NCBI GenBank assembly: GCA_030052745.1
Contig: JANBVO010000002.1
Span: 806,001 to 870,000, forward strand
Source: Pleurostoma richardsiae
Taxonomy: Eukaryota; Ascomycota; Sordariomycetes; Calosphaeriales; Pleurostomataceae
Reading direction: 5' to 3'
DNA: 64,000 nucleotides
The translations under genes were made by a program, and so were the position numbers. Numbering within the stretch: the first letter of the stretch is position 1; each line of letters begins with the position of its first letter. The notes below the pieces were generated by a model. That model saw only the letters and a list, made by a program, of their open reading frames with translations, searched no databases and was not told the DNA's origin. Of this stretch, positions 21,463 to 32,364 are shown piece by piece.

Positions 21463-22825
21463 CTACCACATGTGCGCAGAAGGGATATAGCTTTGAAACG
21501 TGATGCTGAGTCGCGATAACTTGAGGGCCGTGCAGAAAAGTGGCTGTAAAATACCGCTTTCCAAACTGAAAGTCGGCAGAGTTTCGTCGCCAGATATGGC
21601 TCCCAATGCCTGCTCAGCGAACTGGAGAATTAGTTGAAATTGTGAAGCATATCGATCATATGAGTTCTCATATGGGTTTAGGATGTTTGCTACGAGAATC
21701 AACGCAACCAGACAATGTGCCTGGAGTATCAATCCGTGCACTTGATGTGCACCTGGTCCTTGAGTATCGCAACCCCTCTGATGCCAGGATAACCAAGAAG
21801 TCAGATGCGCAATATGACGCCCTTGCTCAACCAGCAGATGTCGATGACGTATATTTTGGCGATATTTGGACGGGCGAGCCTGAGAGATGAAGCGATAGCA
21901 TAAGCTCAAGGCGTGGACCAATGTTCGATCAGCCGCCTCTATTGAGAATGCAACATTTGCCTGACCCAGAAGATCCTCGCTTGCAGAAAGTGGGAGTCCA
22001 GGCACTGTGCCGAGTGCATAGGCGGCCACTTGCACATCCAGCTTCTGGCAGATGTGGTAGATATGGTCCGTTTCGATGTCTTTACTCCCACAAGAGTCTG
22101 TCATCCGCGCCTGGTGCAAGACCATTGCGGCAAAAGCACCCCTTACGTGCTTGAGAGCAGTTGTGTTTCTGTATTCGTAACGGTTCTGCGCATGCGAGTA
22201 GGATACAGGCCACGAGCACCGGGAGTGGCCCATCGGGAAGTGAAACGAGGTCTCTTTGCAGCTTGTTCACTGCCGCTGATATCTGTGCACAAACGACAAC
22301 CATGAAGCGTTCGACCGGCGCCCGAGAAGCTGGTGCTCGTAGGACGCGCCAAACGCACAGCAGCTTTAGCGACCATGTCCATGGAACAAGTGAGCTTTGG
22401 CACAAGGCAACACCAGTTCTGATTGGCTCTTAACGTTCATAAAACCGTTGGCGAATACTTCGCAGCTCAGAGCTCGCAAACGCTTCTGTTCAAGACCTTG
22501 TCGGACGTTGACAGGGAGACAGATTGATCTCTCAAGCCTGCCAAGGCCGCCGACTATCTCAGATTGATCCAGACTAGTGATTGGGCCACGAGGAGCCCCT
22601 ATTGAGTAACCTTCACACTTCCGGAAGGCCTTGGTGCAACGCAGGCAACTTGGTTTCGCCTCGTCGCACTTGACTCGGCGAGCTCTGGCGAGGGCGGTTA
22701 ACAAAGATTGCGGCCTTGACTGGGATGCACAAAACTCACTTGCAGGTGAAGCACCCATACTTCGATTGGCGGACGTTGGTACGCGTCCTAGGCTTCAAAG
22801 CTTCACTGTTCGATTGAGAATCCAT
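21463..22825 (-). pseudogene. Broken Zn2Cys6 transcription factor 2
   Basis: Exon 1 (22825-22740) and exon 2 (from 22684), with a normal 55-nt intron, encode a complete zinc cluster: YGCFTCKARRVKCDE joined to AKPSCLRCTKAFRKCEGY. The frame then stops at TAA (22368-22366). Directly beyond it, in the same frame, come the family-like CAFGASYEHQLLGRRSN residues, so the TAA interrupts coding sequence. The protein then continues in another frame (VNKLQRDLVSLPDG, VACILLACAE) and shifts again to LKHVRGAF and the C-terminal part (to 21463, with FSLESGILQPLF). One nonsense change (CAA to TAA would be C to T) and at least two frameshifts mark it as a pseudogene, unless the assembly is poor here. Confidence 0.75.
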
Positions 22826-23379
22826 GTCGGATATGGTTTCGAGTGGCTTGCTGCTGAGAGTTTGGAAGACCGAGATGACTGAGCAAAGACCACGGGCGAA
22901 CCATGCGCGTCGCTGATGCGCTGCTAATTGAAAGAAGGCGGCTTTGGCGCAGAAAGACCGAGTTGTCTCGCCATGATCCAGGCATCAGCAATGCTTGATG
23001 TAACTTCAAGTGCCACCTTCTGAAATGGTGATATGAGGTGCTCGGAGACCACGTCTGTTATCGCGTCAAGGGGCCCACTAGCAAGGGTCACTCCCACCAC
23101 AACTCCCACTGCCTTCTGCAGGGTTCAACTTCTTTGGTTGAACTCCCAAGACCTGCTGTCTCCACAAGAACACAGTCCAGGCTAAGCAGACCAATGAAAT
23201 ATTGAAAAGACCGAGCTTCAGCCCCAGATGTCAAGTCTTCTAGTTTGATAGATACACACAGTCATGCGTTTCGGAGTCGTGTTGGTTTTGCTTGTCGGCA
23301 GCTGGGAGACGCGTTGCCAGTGAACTGCTTCTAAAGGAGGAGCGTACGCTTACGTCCTGGTGTGTGGCGGAAACTGTAC
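22826..23379. other. Intergenic, no gene recognised
   Basis: No motif-bearing frame is seen. The 3' end adjoins the carboxypeptidase relic and could hold unrecognisable remains of its upstream exons. Confidence 0.45.
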
Positions 23380-23797
23380 AGTATACCTATCATGCATTCT
23401 TTGTCTCATCTCGTTCATGGACAGGTGAAGCAGGCCTCGAAGTTCTCCTTCGCTCGCATTTACGATAGTGGCCATGAAGTGTACGTGATCTATTTTAATC
23501 ATTCACTCCCCCCCTCTCTCTTGGACAAATGGCTAACATGCGCATGTAACTTGCAGACCCTATTATTAGCCTCTCCTTGCACTGGAGATGTTCACGCGAG
23601 CTTTGAATAGTACTGACATTGCGACCGGCACAATACCCGTCATTATGCGGAGTGGTTATATCACTAATGGCACTACTACCAGCACCTACCGAGAGGGTAA
23701 CACAACGATCCAGTTCTGGCTATTCAGTGTATCTAGTGAGTTTGGGGCAACGGTTCTCGCAGAAGCCCCTGTTACTATTGGGAGACTCCTATTTTGA
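23380..23797 (+). pseudogene. 3' relic of an S10 serine carboxypeptidase
   Basis: The frame GQVKQASKFSFARIYDSGHEV is characteristic of the region around the catalytic His of fungal S10 carboxypeptidases (GHEVPYYQP). An intron 23481-23556 (GTACGT to TGCAG) joins it to PYY followed by TAG (23567-23569) where Gln is expected, then PLLALEMFTRALNSTDIATGT, again family-like. Only about 100 codons of the C-terminus remain; the Ser and Asp parts of the catalytic triad are missing. CAG to TAG is a C to T change. It is a dead fragment. Confidence 0.75.
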
Positions 23798-24656
23798 GTC
23801 ATTAGAATAGCTCTCTCTTCCTGACCTCGGCCTTGCAAAGACTCTAACAATATGAACTAAAATGGAACGGAGATGCACAGGGGCCTTTGTTAGGGTTGTC
23901 TCTTGATATTACCGGTCTCATCTCACCTTGTGGATTTGTTACACGAAGGATTACCGACTGCCGGCACCTACTACCTGCATGTTAGCGCATTCGCTGCACT
24001 TTCCCGTGACCCACTGGGCCAGGCTCTTGTATACTTCACGAACTGTACATATAATGTGAGGGACACATAGGTAGGAAAATGCATAGACATATGAGCACAC
24101 GTGGCCAGTGGCGTGCCACACACCGATGCAACGTTGAACATTGACATCAACAGTAAGGAGGTTGTGTTTCCTGCGCCGCTCGAGCTTCCCGCAGCTTCCC
24201 GCTTCTTTCTGTGGTGGAGCGGAAATGCCCCGCAAACTTTTTTTGCAACCACCAAACCAGGCATCATCATCGTCCAATCACATCCTGTAGACCACGATCT
24301 TCGAAGCGGCGGGAGAAGAGAAGCCAAGGCTCAAAGCTCAAGGCTCAAGCTGCATCACCAACTCGTAAGATCGTCACTGCAGTACTGATAGAGCCTGGTC
24401 AACTGCTCATAGTTAGAGCGGGAAATACGACCTCCGCAGTTGCAGCGGCAGGTCATACGGCCTCGTCCAGTGGATTTCATCTCATCTCACTTGACCGGCA
24501 CGGCAGAGGTCCTCACACACACACACACACTCTCTCACACTCACTCAACCGCTCACCATCACCGCAAGGGGCGGCATCTTACCATTTGACCAGCGCCGAT
24601 CCTACCCTGCCTGCCCTCTCCCCGCATTCTGCCCTCCCCTCCCCCGCAAACCAAGG
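23798..24656. other. Intergenic upstream of RRP4
   Basis: It contains the RRP4 promoter and leader, with a CA microsatellite at 24514-24530 and a CT/CA-rich leader to 24656. Overlapping frames at 23951-24388 carry no motif. Confidence 0.5.
24514..24530. repeat. (CA)n microsatellite
   Basis: Eight to nine CA units followed by a TC/CA-rich stretch, about 130 bp before the RRP4 start codon, probably in its leader or promoter. Confidence 0.8.
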
Positions 24657-25815
24657 ATGCCCATCACGATCATCACCCCTAGACCCGTGCCACGGCGCGC
24701 GGCACACGAGCAGGAGGACTCAGACTCAGACCCAGACTCGGATACCGGCGGCGCAAGCCTCGGCAGGAAAGCTGTTGCCGCCGCCGCTTCTACGCGCCCT
24801 GCTAAGCGTATGCGGATAGCAGCGCGCGGTGACGAGATCGTCACCCCCGGAGAGGTCATCACCGATGACTCGCAGTGGATGAGGTATGTCTGCATAGCTT
24901 TCCCCCCCCCGGCGCACAATACCACCCCTCCCCTTAGGTCTTCAGGTCCGCTGACCTTGCCTGCTAAGGGGACATGGCACCTACGTCACGCCAGGGACGA
25001 CCTCCATCGTGTCCTCCGTCGCCGGCACCGTCACGCGCACCAACAAGCTTCTCTCGGTGCGGCCCCTGCGCGCGCGCTACACGCCCGAGGTGGGCGACCT
25101 GGTGGTGGGCCGCATCGTGGAGGTGCAGGCCCGGCGGTGGCGCGTCGACGTCGGCTCCACGCAGCTGGCCGCCCTGCCGCTGTCCGCCATCAACCTGCCC
25201 GGCGGCATCCTGCGCAAGCGCACCGAGACCGACGAGCTGCAGATCCGCTCCTTCCTCGCCGAGGGCGATTTGCTGGTCGCCGAGGTCCAGCAGCTATACC
25301 AGGACGGCGGCGCCGTGCTGCACACCCGCAGCCTGCGCTACGGCAAGCTGCGCAACGGCGTGTTCGTCGCGGTCAGCGGGGCCGGCGGCGGGGGTGGCGT
25401 CGTGCGCAGCAGGAGGCAGGTGTGGACGATGGACCTGGGGACGACGGCGGGGGCGGCGTCCGAAGCCAAGATGGACGTCGTGCTCGGCGTCAACGGGTAC
25501 ATCTGGATCAGCAAGCACGTCGAGGCGGAGGCGCAGCCGGCCGCGGGTATCTCGAACATGGAGGAGAGCGTCAGCGCGGCCATCTACTCGAGCCAGAACG
25601 ACCGGATCGAGCCCGAGGTGATGCGCGAGATCGCGCGGGTCAGGGGCGTAGTGATGGCGCTGGTGGAGAACGGCATGCGCGTCGACGAGGATACGGTCAC
25701 CAAGGGTTACCACGAGGCAGTAGAGATGGCGCGGCACTCGGCCGAGGGCGAGGACGATCTGTACCTTGGCGGGGAGAAGGGCACCCAGCTGGTTGCGATG
25801 CTGAAGGGGAGATGA
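24657..25815 (+). CDS. RRP4: Exosome complex component Rrp4
   Basis: An RNA-binding cap subunit of the nuclear and cytoplasmic 3'-5' RNA exosome. Exons 24657-24883 and 24969-25815, with an 85-nt intron (GTATGT to CTAAG), give 357 residues. Residues 1-60 are acidic and Ala-rich. The conserved core starts at [15 protein letters not shown], spanning the splice junction. The S1 domain includes [21 protein letters not shown], and the KH-like part carries [12 protein letters not shown] frame of 401 codons that ignores the intron is not the gene. A Gly-rich insertion (GAGGGGG) lies within the S1-KH region. Identification is firm. Confidence 0.93.
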
Positions 25816-26373
25816 GGGGAAGAAGATCTGGCCAATCTTGTACACTGTCACTGTCATATTAGAGGCGACAAGCATACCCGGATATGGAAAATACGAATGC
25901 GGCAGCGTTTATTCTTTGCCTTCTAGTGACGGAGACGTTCTCTGAGATCTACAACTTATTAAGGCTATACTTGATCGAGGTGTTGGAAGGCTTTCTCGGC
26001 AGTTACCAGCCGAGCCGACTCGCGAATGCTCACAATAAAAAACTCTTTTGCTTGCTTGCTTGCTTGATGTAAATCAGATTTTGCTGCGTCCATTACTCCA
26101 GATTCATTAAACACAGCCAGCTGCCCAGAGAGACTTGTATCTCCGAACTCGGGTATACGCCGGCACACGTCAGATTACTATACACGACTGCGAAATGCCG
26201 AATTAGAAGCCCTGGGCTCATGGGCCCATGCCGAGCGGTTGATGACACTCCGTAAGCATCGTCAGCATAGGTAGGCAACGCACAAATAACTTCCGTTCTC
26301 CTCCATCCTCCATCATTGCCTTTCCCTTCGCCGATCGTCCAAACTCCCAAAGGCGAACGGACCCATCAGTCGC
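25816..26373. other. Convergent 3' region
   Basis: It lies between the stops of RRP4 and the ALDH gene and contains a short TTGC repeat at 26048-26066. No gene is seen. Confidence 0.5.
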
Positions 26374-28039
26374 TCACTGCCGTCGCGAAGTCAACACCAT
26401 CCACGCATACGCCGCAGCCGCCACCGCCAGCCACCTCAGCAACGCACCTTTCGCGCCCCTGCCGCCCAGGCAGAACACAAACCGGGCCCAGTACCCGAAG
26501 CCCTTGACGACGCGGCCGCTGCGGTCGAAGTCGGGCGCGCGCTCCGTGACCAGCCGCAGCAGGCGGATCTCGCTCCAGTCGTAGGGCATGTAGCGCACGC
26601 GCAGCATCTTGTCCGCCCAGTTGGGCGTCTCGGCCAGGGTGCGGAAGTGCGTGAAGGTGTCGAAGGACGCCTTGCCGCGGTAGGCGCCCGTGCCGGACTC
26701 GCCCACGCCGCCGAACGGCGCGTTGTTGAGCTGCGCGTGGAAGAAGCCGTCGTTGAAGGTGGCGCCGCCGGAGGTCACCTCGGTGAGGACTAGGGTGGGA
26801 TCTTTGTCAGCACTCTCATGTGGAAGAGAAAGAAGGAAGAGCAGAGGACGTACTTCTCTCGTTCTCGGCTCGGGTTCCGAACACCGACAGGGCCAGCGGG
26901 GTGGAGCAGACGGTGTTGGCTATCTGGATCGCCTCTGAAAGCGACTCGTAGGGCATGATGGCGAAGATGGGGCCGAAGGACTCCTCGGCCATCACCGAGT
27001 CCTCGATCGAGTCGACGAGCACGGCCGTGGGCGCGATGAACAGCTCCGACTGATCGATCTCGCCACCGAGTACGATGCGGCCCTTGCTCTGGTCGATCAT
27101 CTTCTTCATGCGCAGGAACTGGCGCTCGTTGACGACACGACACAGGTCCGGGCTGGCCTTGGCGCCGTTGGGGAAAAACTCCTTGTTGGCGGCGTTGAGC
27201 TGCTCAACGAAGCGGTCGGCCACCTGCTTCTCGACGAGCACGTAATTCTGCGACAGACACACCTGGCCTGCGCAGAGCGTCTTACCCCAGAGGAGACGCC
27301 GGGCCGCGAGGCGTAGGTCAGCGTTGCGAGTGACGAAGGCCGGGTTGCGGCCGCCGAGCTCGAGAGTCATGGGGGTCAGGTTCTCAGCAGCCTTGCGGGC
27401 GATGATGCGAGCGACATTGGCGCTGCCGGTGTAGAAAATCTTATCCCACTTCTGGTCAAGCAGGGCAGTAGTCTCGGGCACGGCACCGTTGACAACGCGA
27501 AAAGCGGACTGGTCAAGGGTCTTCTCAACGATCTCCTTGACTACCATGGCGACATTAGGCGCTCCCTCGGACGGCTTGATGACGGCGGTACAGCCGGCAG
27601 CGATGGCGCCGACGACGGGCACCAGCAGCAGCTGAATGGGCAGGTTGTAGGTGCCGATGATGAGAGCGGCGCCGAGGGGCTCAGGGCGGGTGCGGATCTT
27701 GTGCACCTGGAAGACGAGCGGCACGTGGGGAGGAGGCAGGCGCTTGTCCTTGGCGAACTTGTCGAGGTTGGCCAGCATGTAGGTGCAGTCGTTCTTGATC
27801 CAGTCGATCTCGGTGACGTGCGACTCGAACTTGGACTTGTGCAGGTCGCGCATCAGCGCCTCCTCCAGCTGCGGCGTGTAGTCCTCGATGGCCCAGTACA
27901 GCTTGCGCAGCTGCACCTTGCGCCACTCCAGGCTCTTGGTCTTGTTGGTGCGGAAGGCCCGCCGGACGGTCTCGCAGATCTGCGGGATCTCATCCACAGG
28001 CGTGGCCGTGTAGGCCGGGATGGAGACTTTGGTATCCAT
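26374..28039 (-). CDS. Fatty aldehyde dehydrogenase (ALDH3-like), tail-anchored
   Basis: Oxidises long-chain aldehydes to fatty acids with NAD(P)+, by family. Exons 28039-26854 and 26789-26374, with a 64-nt intron, give 533 residues. The ALDH Glu motif appears as LELGGRNPAFV, and the catalytic Cys lies in CAGQVCLSQNYVL. The second exon carries SGGATFNDGFFHAQLNNAPFGG, typical of the ALDH3/Hfd1 branch. A hydrophobic C-terminal helix (LLRWLAVAAAAYAWMVL) followed by SRRQ suggests a tail anchor in the ER, lipid-droplet or outer mitochondrial membrane, as in yeast Hfd1. The start at 28039 gives MDTKVSIPAYTATPVDEI, a normal family N-terminus. Confidence 0.92.
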
Positions 28040-29300
28040 TGCTAAAGTTCAGCTTTTATGCTGTACTGTTGCTATGGGGAAGCTGGGTGGGGACTGAAGC
28101 TTGAGGTGAAGTTACAGGCCACAGTTCAGTGAGAACTGCGGACGATGAATGAAATTCAAGGGTTTACGGGGAGTAGAAGGGCGTTGTGTCCAATAGTCGA
28201 TAGCAGACAAAGGGAATCCTGGGCGAAGAGTAGGTGGAAGCGAAATGAGGTTATCTGGGAAGAGCAGCGGGTTGGCCAGAGGTGAATGAAGTGAGAGAGC
28301 GAGGCCAGAGAGGTACGGCTTGGGAAACGTAGATACGCAGACCAGCTCTCTTCCACGTCGAGATGGGAGGAAGCTGAAGCAGACTGGGAGAAGAGGCAGC
28401 GCCGCGTCGGGACGTATCCGATAAAAAGCAACGAGGTCGTCGGAGCGTTTCCAGACACGTGAAGATAGGAGGAGGCGAGAGATGCGAGAGAGATGGGGAC
28501 GGAGCTGCGGTCGTGCATCACGCCGGGCCCCCGTTTCATGCATGGGGAAGCTGCTTTTCCCCACACGGCGGCCACACGCAGCGCCAAAAGTGCCGAGGCT
28601 CGCTACGTTAGACGACCCCTTCGATCGGCGTCTTGCTAGTCACTTTACATAACGACCTTTACCGGTGTGTACTTGTTCGGCTGGCCGATCTGCTTCAGAG
28701 CATCTCCAAATCGTCTACCTAGGGTCTTTTCCCCAGAAATTCAGGTGCAGCCGTTACTAACTGACTTGAACTTCAATCGCGGTTTCCATCTTCTCAAAGA
28801 TCAGCGCGGTGTGCACCCCGTTTTCACTCCGGGGCCCGCGGGTCGGGATCCGTGACCACCGCCGGCGTCCTAGGTGTTATGCAGGGAGCGCACCTTCGAA
28901 GCGGCTAAGCCAGGCAGGGCATCAATGGGCCGAAGAGATGAGGGGGCGATAAGTCCTCCGTCAAGGCTGCTGGGCTTCATCTCCTCCAGGAGGGGTGATC
29001 GGTCGGGGCCTTCACAGCCTCCGCGATACCTGATATTGAACCGCGCGCCGAGACAGACAATCCGAATGCCAAGAGAAATAGGAGCAATTGTTTCTCCGTG
29101 AAGTAGTCGATGTACATCTATCTATCTTACACCCACGCTATGCAGGGTTGGAGGTCTCTGCCTCCCCTAGATTTACAGAGAACTTGGCGAATATACAAGC
29201 CAGCTGCGGTCCCATCGTCCAATATGAGACTGCACTGTAGGAATACTGCGGAATTTTGCTCGGTCTAACCCACGAGCTCATGAGCTGCCGCGCCTCCGCC
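28040..29300. other. Intergenic upstream of ALDH and downstream of mS35
   Basis: The left part is the ALDH promoter. The rest has only short, overlapping frames. No motif, RNA gene or repeat is evident. Confidence 0.5.
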
Positions 29301-30585
29301 TTACGAGCGGAGTGGCCGCTGTCGCGCTGCCTTTCTGGGCACCGTCAGGAGCTCTGCGATCTCCTCCTTCGTTCCGGGCTTCGGTGCTGCGAGGGCTTTC
29401 TGCAGCACTTCCACGCCGTTGAGGAGCGCCCCCTCCGCCTTCTTCGCCTCGTCCAGCAGGTAAGCCTGCTTTCGGTACTCCTGAATCTCCTTCCTGCGTG
29501 CCTTTGTCATCCTCCACTCTTTCGGGAACTTGGGCTTCTGCTTGAACTCGTGGTGCCTCGTGTCAAGAGGAATGTCCTCCATTGTGTCCTTGGGGTCCTG
29601 CACGTGGCCGGTTAGAACATGGTGTAGAATAGTAGAAGACGTAGCCAACATACTTTTGCTTCGACAATCAACTTATCGACCAAGTCACCCAAGTACCGCT
29701 TATTCTGCGCCTGATGCTCGAACATCTCGCAGCTCATCCGGACGATATCCGTCTCAGGGTTGTACCTCGCGCCAGCGAGCTTCTTCAGTTTCAATCGCTG
29801 CACCTCCGTGAGATCGAGGTCCTTAGGGCAGAACTCGACCACAACCTTCTTCTCGGCAGGGTGCATCTCCCCCATATACGACGTGTATCGGAAGCGGAGC
29901 GGCTCGTCCTTGGCCGGGGGCTCGAAAGGCTTGGCAAACTCTGTAAACACCATGTCAGTCATCATGCTGCGCCTAGGGGGCGGTCTCGGCATTGCTGCTT
30001 ACTGGAAAGCAGCGGCATCTCCCAGATCGCTATCCGAGCGTATTCTCGGTGCTCTCTGTGCTCCTCGAGCTTCGCATGCGCCATACTCGTGATGTCGTCC
30101 TCATGCCACTCGTCGTCTTCCGGAGTCTCCTCGGCCAGCAAATCCGTGTCCCCCTCTCCATCCATCCAGAATGAGTCTTTTTGCACCCGGGGAACCCTCG
30201 CAAGGGGTCCCAATTCGCCGTGAAGCTGGGACTTTGCCCTTAGTAACGAGTCCGACCATTGGGGGTTGCTGCGGAGCTCCTGGGCGGCTTCCTGCTTGAG
30301 ATCGAATCCCTCAAGCTCCGGGTGGGCCTCCTGGAGCTCTTGCGCGATGCTCAGCATCAATTGCTCAGGCGTCTGGCTTCCGGCCTTCTCTTCCATCTCC
30401 TCATACTTCTGGAACTTCTTGTCGAACACTGTCGCCTTCTCGGTCTGCTGGACCCTGACCTCCTTGATTGCGCCGCCAGACACGGACTTCCACGCGACGA
30501 AGACCTTCGGGCCAAGTTTCTGGGCAGGCCTTTGACTCCTGCAGCTGCGGCATAGAAGCCGCAGCGATTGAGATGCGGAAGCCAT
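29301..30585 (-). CDS. RSM24: Mitochondrial small ribosomal subunit protein mS35
   Basis: A protein of the mitochondrial ribosomal small subunit (yeast Rsm24). Exons 30585-30003, 29940-29654 and 29597-29301, with introns of 62 and 56 nt, give 388 residues. The N-terminus is Arg/Ser/Gln-rich without acidic residues (MASASQSLRLLCRSCRSQR), as expected for a mitochondrial targeting peptide. The conserved core spans both junctions: FAKPFEPPAKDEPLRFRYTS, then VVVEFCPKDLDLTEVQR and MSCEMFEHQAQNKRYLGDLV. The C-terminus is basic. The ATG at 30585 is favoured; another lies six codons upstream. It is divergent to ALG13 with 371 bp between start codons. Confidence 0.88.
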
Positions 30586-30956
30586 GCTGATTGTTGGTCG
30601 CATGTGCTCGACCACCAGCGAACTGCTCGGTCTTCAGCGGCAGTCTTTGCAATGCTCCAAAAAGTTCCGGTTAAAGGTCACATGATCAATGGCCGTCGAC
30701 TGCCAGTCAGTCCTTATCCCTGTCTTCTCATATTTACTGCTTCACCGCCCATTATTAGGCACGTGCTGATAACAAGATTCTGCCGGTTCCTATCTACTGG
30801 ATTCACCCAGCTCCAAGATGATAACTTCTTGATATGAACTGCCCTCCATCCAAAGCAAGCTGCAGTACACATCGTTCTGGGCAAAAGTCCAGCACCCCCT
30901 CTTACTGAGTACAACCAAATAGCTCTGCTTCCCGGTTAATTCTCGATTCGCTCGCC

Positions 30957-31876
30957 ATGTCCCACACCACCCCAGGCCGGAAATGCGTCGTCACTGTTGG
31001 TGCCACTGCAACCTTCCCCGCCCTCGTCGACGAGGTCAGCACGCCGGAATTCCTTAGTACTCTCGACAACTTCGGCTTCGAGATTGTCGAGATTCAATGT
31101 GGCGACGACGTCAAGCGTGTTCAGGACCGCGTTCATTCCGCGATGCAGAAGGCCGGATCTCTCAAGCTCAAGATCGCTGTCTTCAACCGGGTTCCTGACC
31201 TCTGGCGCCACTATGTCGACTGTCGAGGCAGCAAAGACCACCCTGCTGGAGTGGTCATTGGCCATGCTGGTGAGGAGTACTCGGATGAGCTCTAGTCTCT
31301 AGGTGGCCGACGCTGACATTTATCCGCTAGGAACCGGCACCGTCTCCGAGGTCACTGCTCGCGAGGTGCCTCTCATCATCGTCCCGAACCCCGACCTAAT
31401 GGACAACCACCAGCAGGAGTTCGCCGAGTCCGTTGCCGAGCAGTATCCAGGAGTTGTACTCGGCAGACTTGGGTAAGCCATAGACGTTCTCCCGGAACCA
31501 ATTCTACCTCGTTTCGAGCCCCGCTGACATTAACGTCTCCTACAGACAGCTGAGCCAAGCGATCCCGCAGATACTCACCGAGATCCAAATAGGTGGGCTT
31601 GACAACCTAGCCGAGTACCAAGAGCCGCCGTTCCCGGTCCCGGACGCGCATCGGTTCACGATGCTGGACTGGATGGTGCTAACGTGCTATCCAGAGGAGT
31701 TCGCTGCCCAGATGCGCGTCGACCAGCTGGATCAGGACGCCCGCCCAAAAGATGAGGCAACGCACTCCGGGAGCCGGCCCCTCTCCGTCTCCGCGGCGAG
31801 GGGCTACAATATCGAAGCGTCTCTCACGGATAAGAGCGAGATGAAGGAGACTGATGCTCAGTTACACCTGGACTAG
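30957..31876 (+). CDS. ALG13: UDP-GlcNAc transferase subunit Alg13
   Basis: Catalytic partner of Alg14, adding the second GlcNAc to the dolichol-linked oligosaccharide on the cytosolic face of the ER. Exons 30957-31269, 31331-31472 and 31546-31876, with introns of 61 and 73 nt, give 261 residues. Seen: VVTVGATATFPALVDEV at the N-terminus, VVIGHAG joined by splicing to GTGTVSEV (the GT28-type HAGxGT motif), then VPLIIVPNPDLMDNHQQEFA. The end is about 60 residues longer than yeast Alg13 and low in complexity. No transmembrane segment is seen, as expected for a subunit recruited by Alg14. Confidence 0.93.
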
Positions 31877-32364
31877 TAGGCCAGGAAGAGTGCCTGGCTT
31901 GACTCGCCGCCGGGAGACTATCTCGGCCTGGTAGTGCTAAAGGATCGCTGGGTGTAGGAAAACTTTGCTTTGGCGTCTGATAGGGATGGCGTTCTCTGGA
32001 CTAAGATACCCTGGCTGTAGTCACGATCGATTTGACGAGCCATCCTTTTGGGAATTTAGGAAGTCGCGAATGATTATCATATTGTGAGAAATGAAATGAA
32101 GGCCTGTCCATCATTAAGCGTGATGTGTAGAAGAAGTGTCCGGCAGAAGGTCGTACTGTCCCACTTCACCTGGGATGAATGTCTTGGCTATATTTATGAC
32201 TGATCTCTCTGCCCACACAGACTGTAAAAGCTTCCCTATTGTTATATGCACTGTTCCACCATGCAACAAACGTATAGTCGCTTCCTAGATTCTACAGCAA
32301 GTCTTCTCCAGCTCTATCCTCGTGTCGTGCTCACATCATGGCTCATTCCTTATCTACCACTCGC
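31877..32364. other. Convergent 3' region
   Basis: This lies between the ALG13 and AIP1 stops and presumably holds both 3' untranslated regions. No gene is seen. Confidence 0.5.

Noticed and set aside
24657-25862. 401-codon unspliced frame at RRP4
   Set aside because: It reads through the intron into the wrong frame; the spliced model restores the S1 and KH parts.
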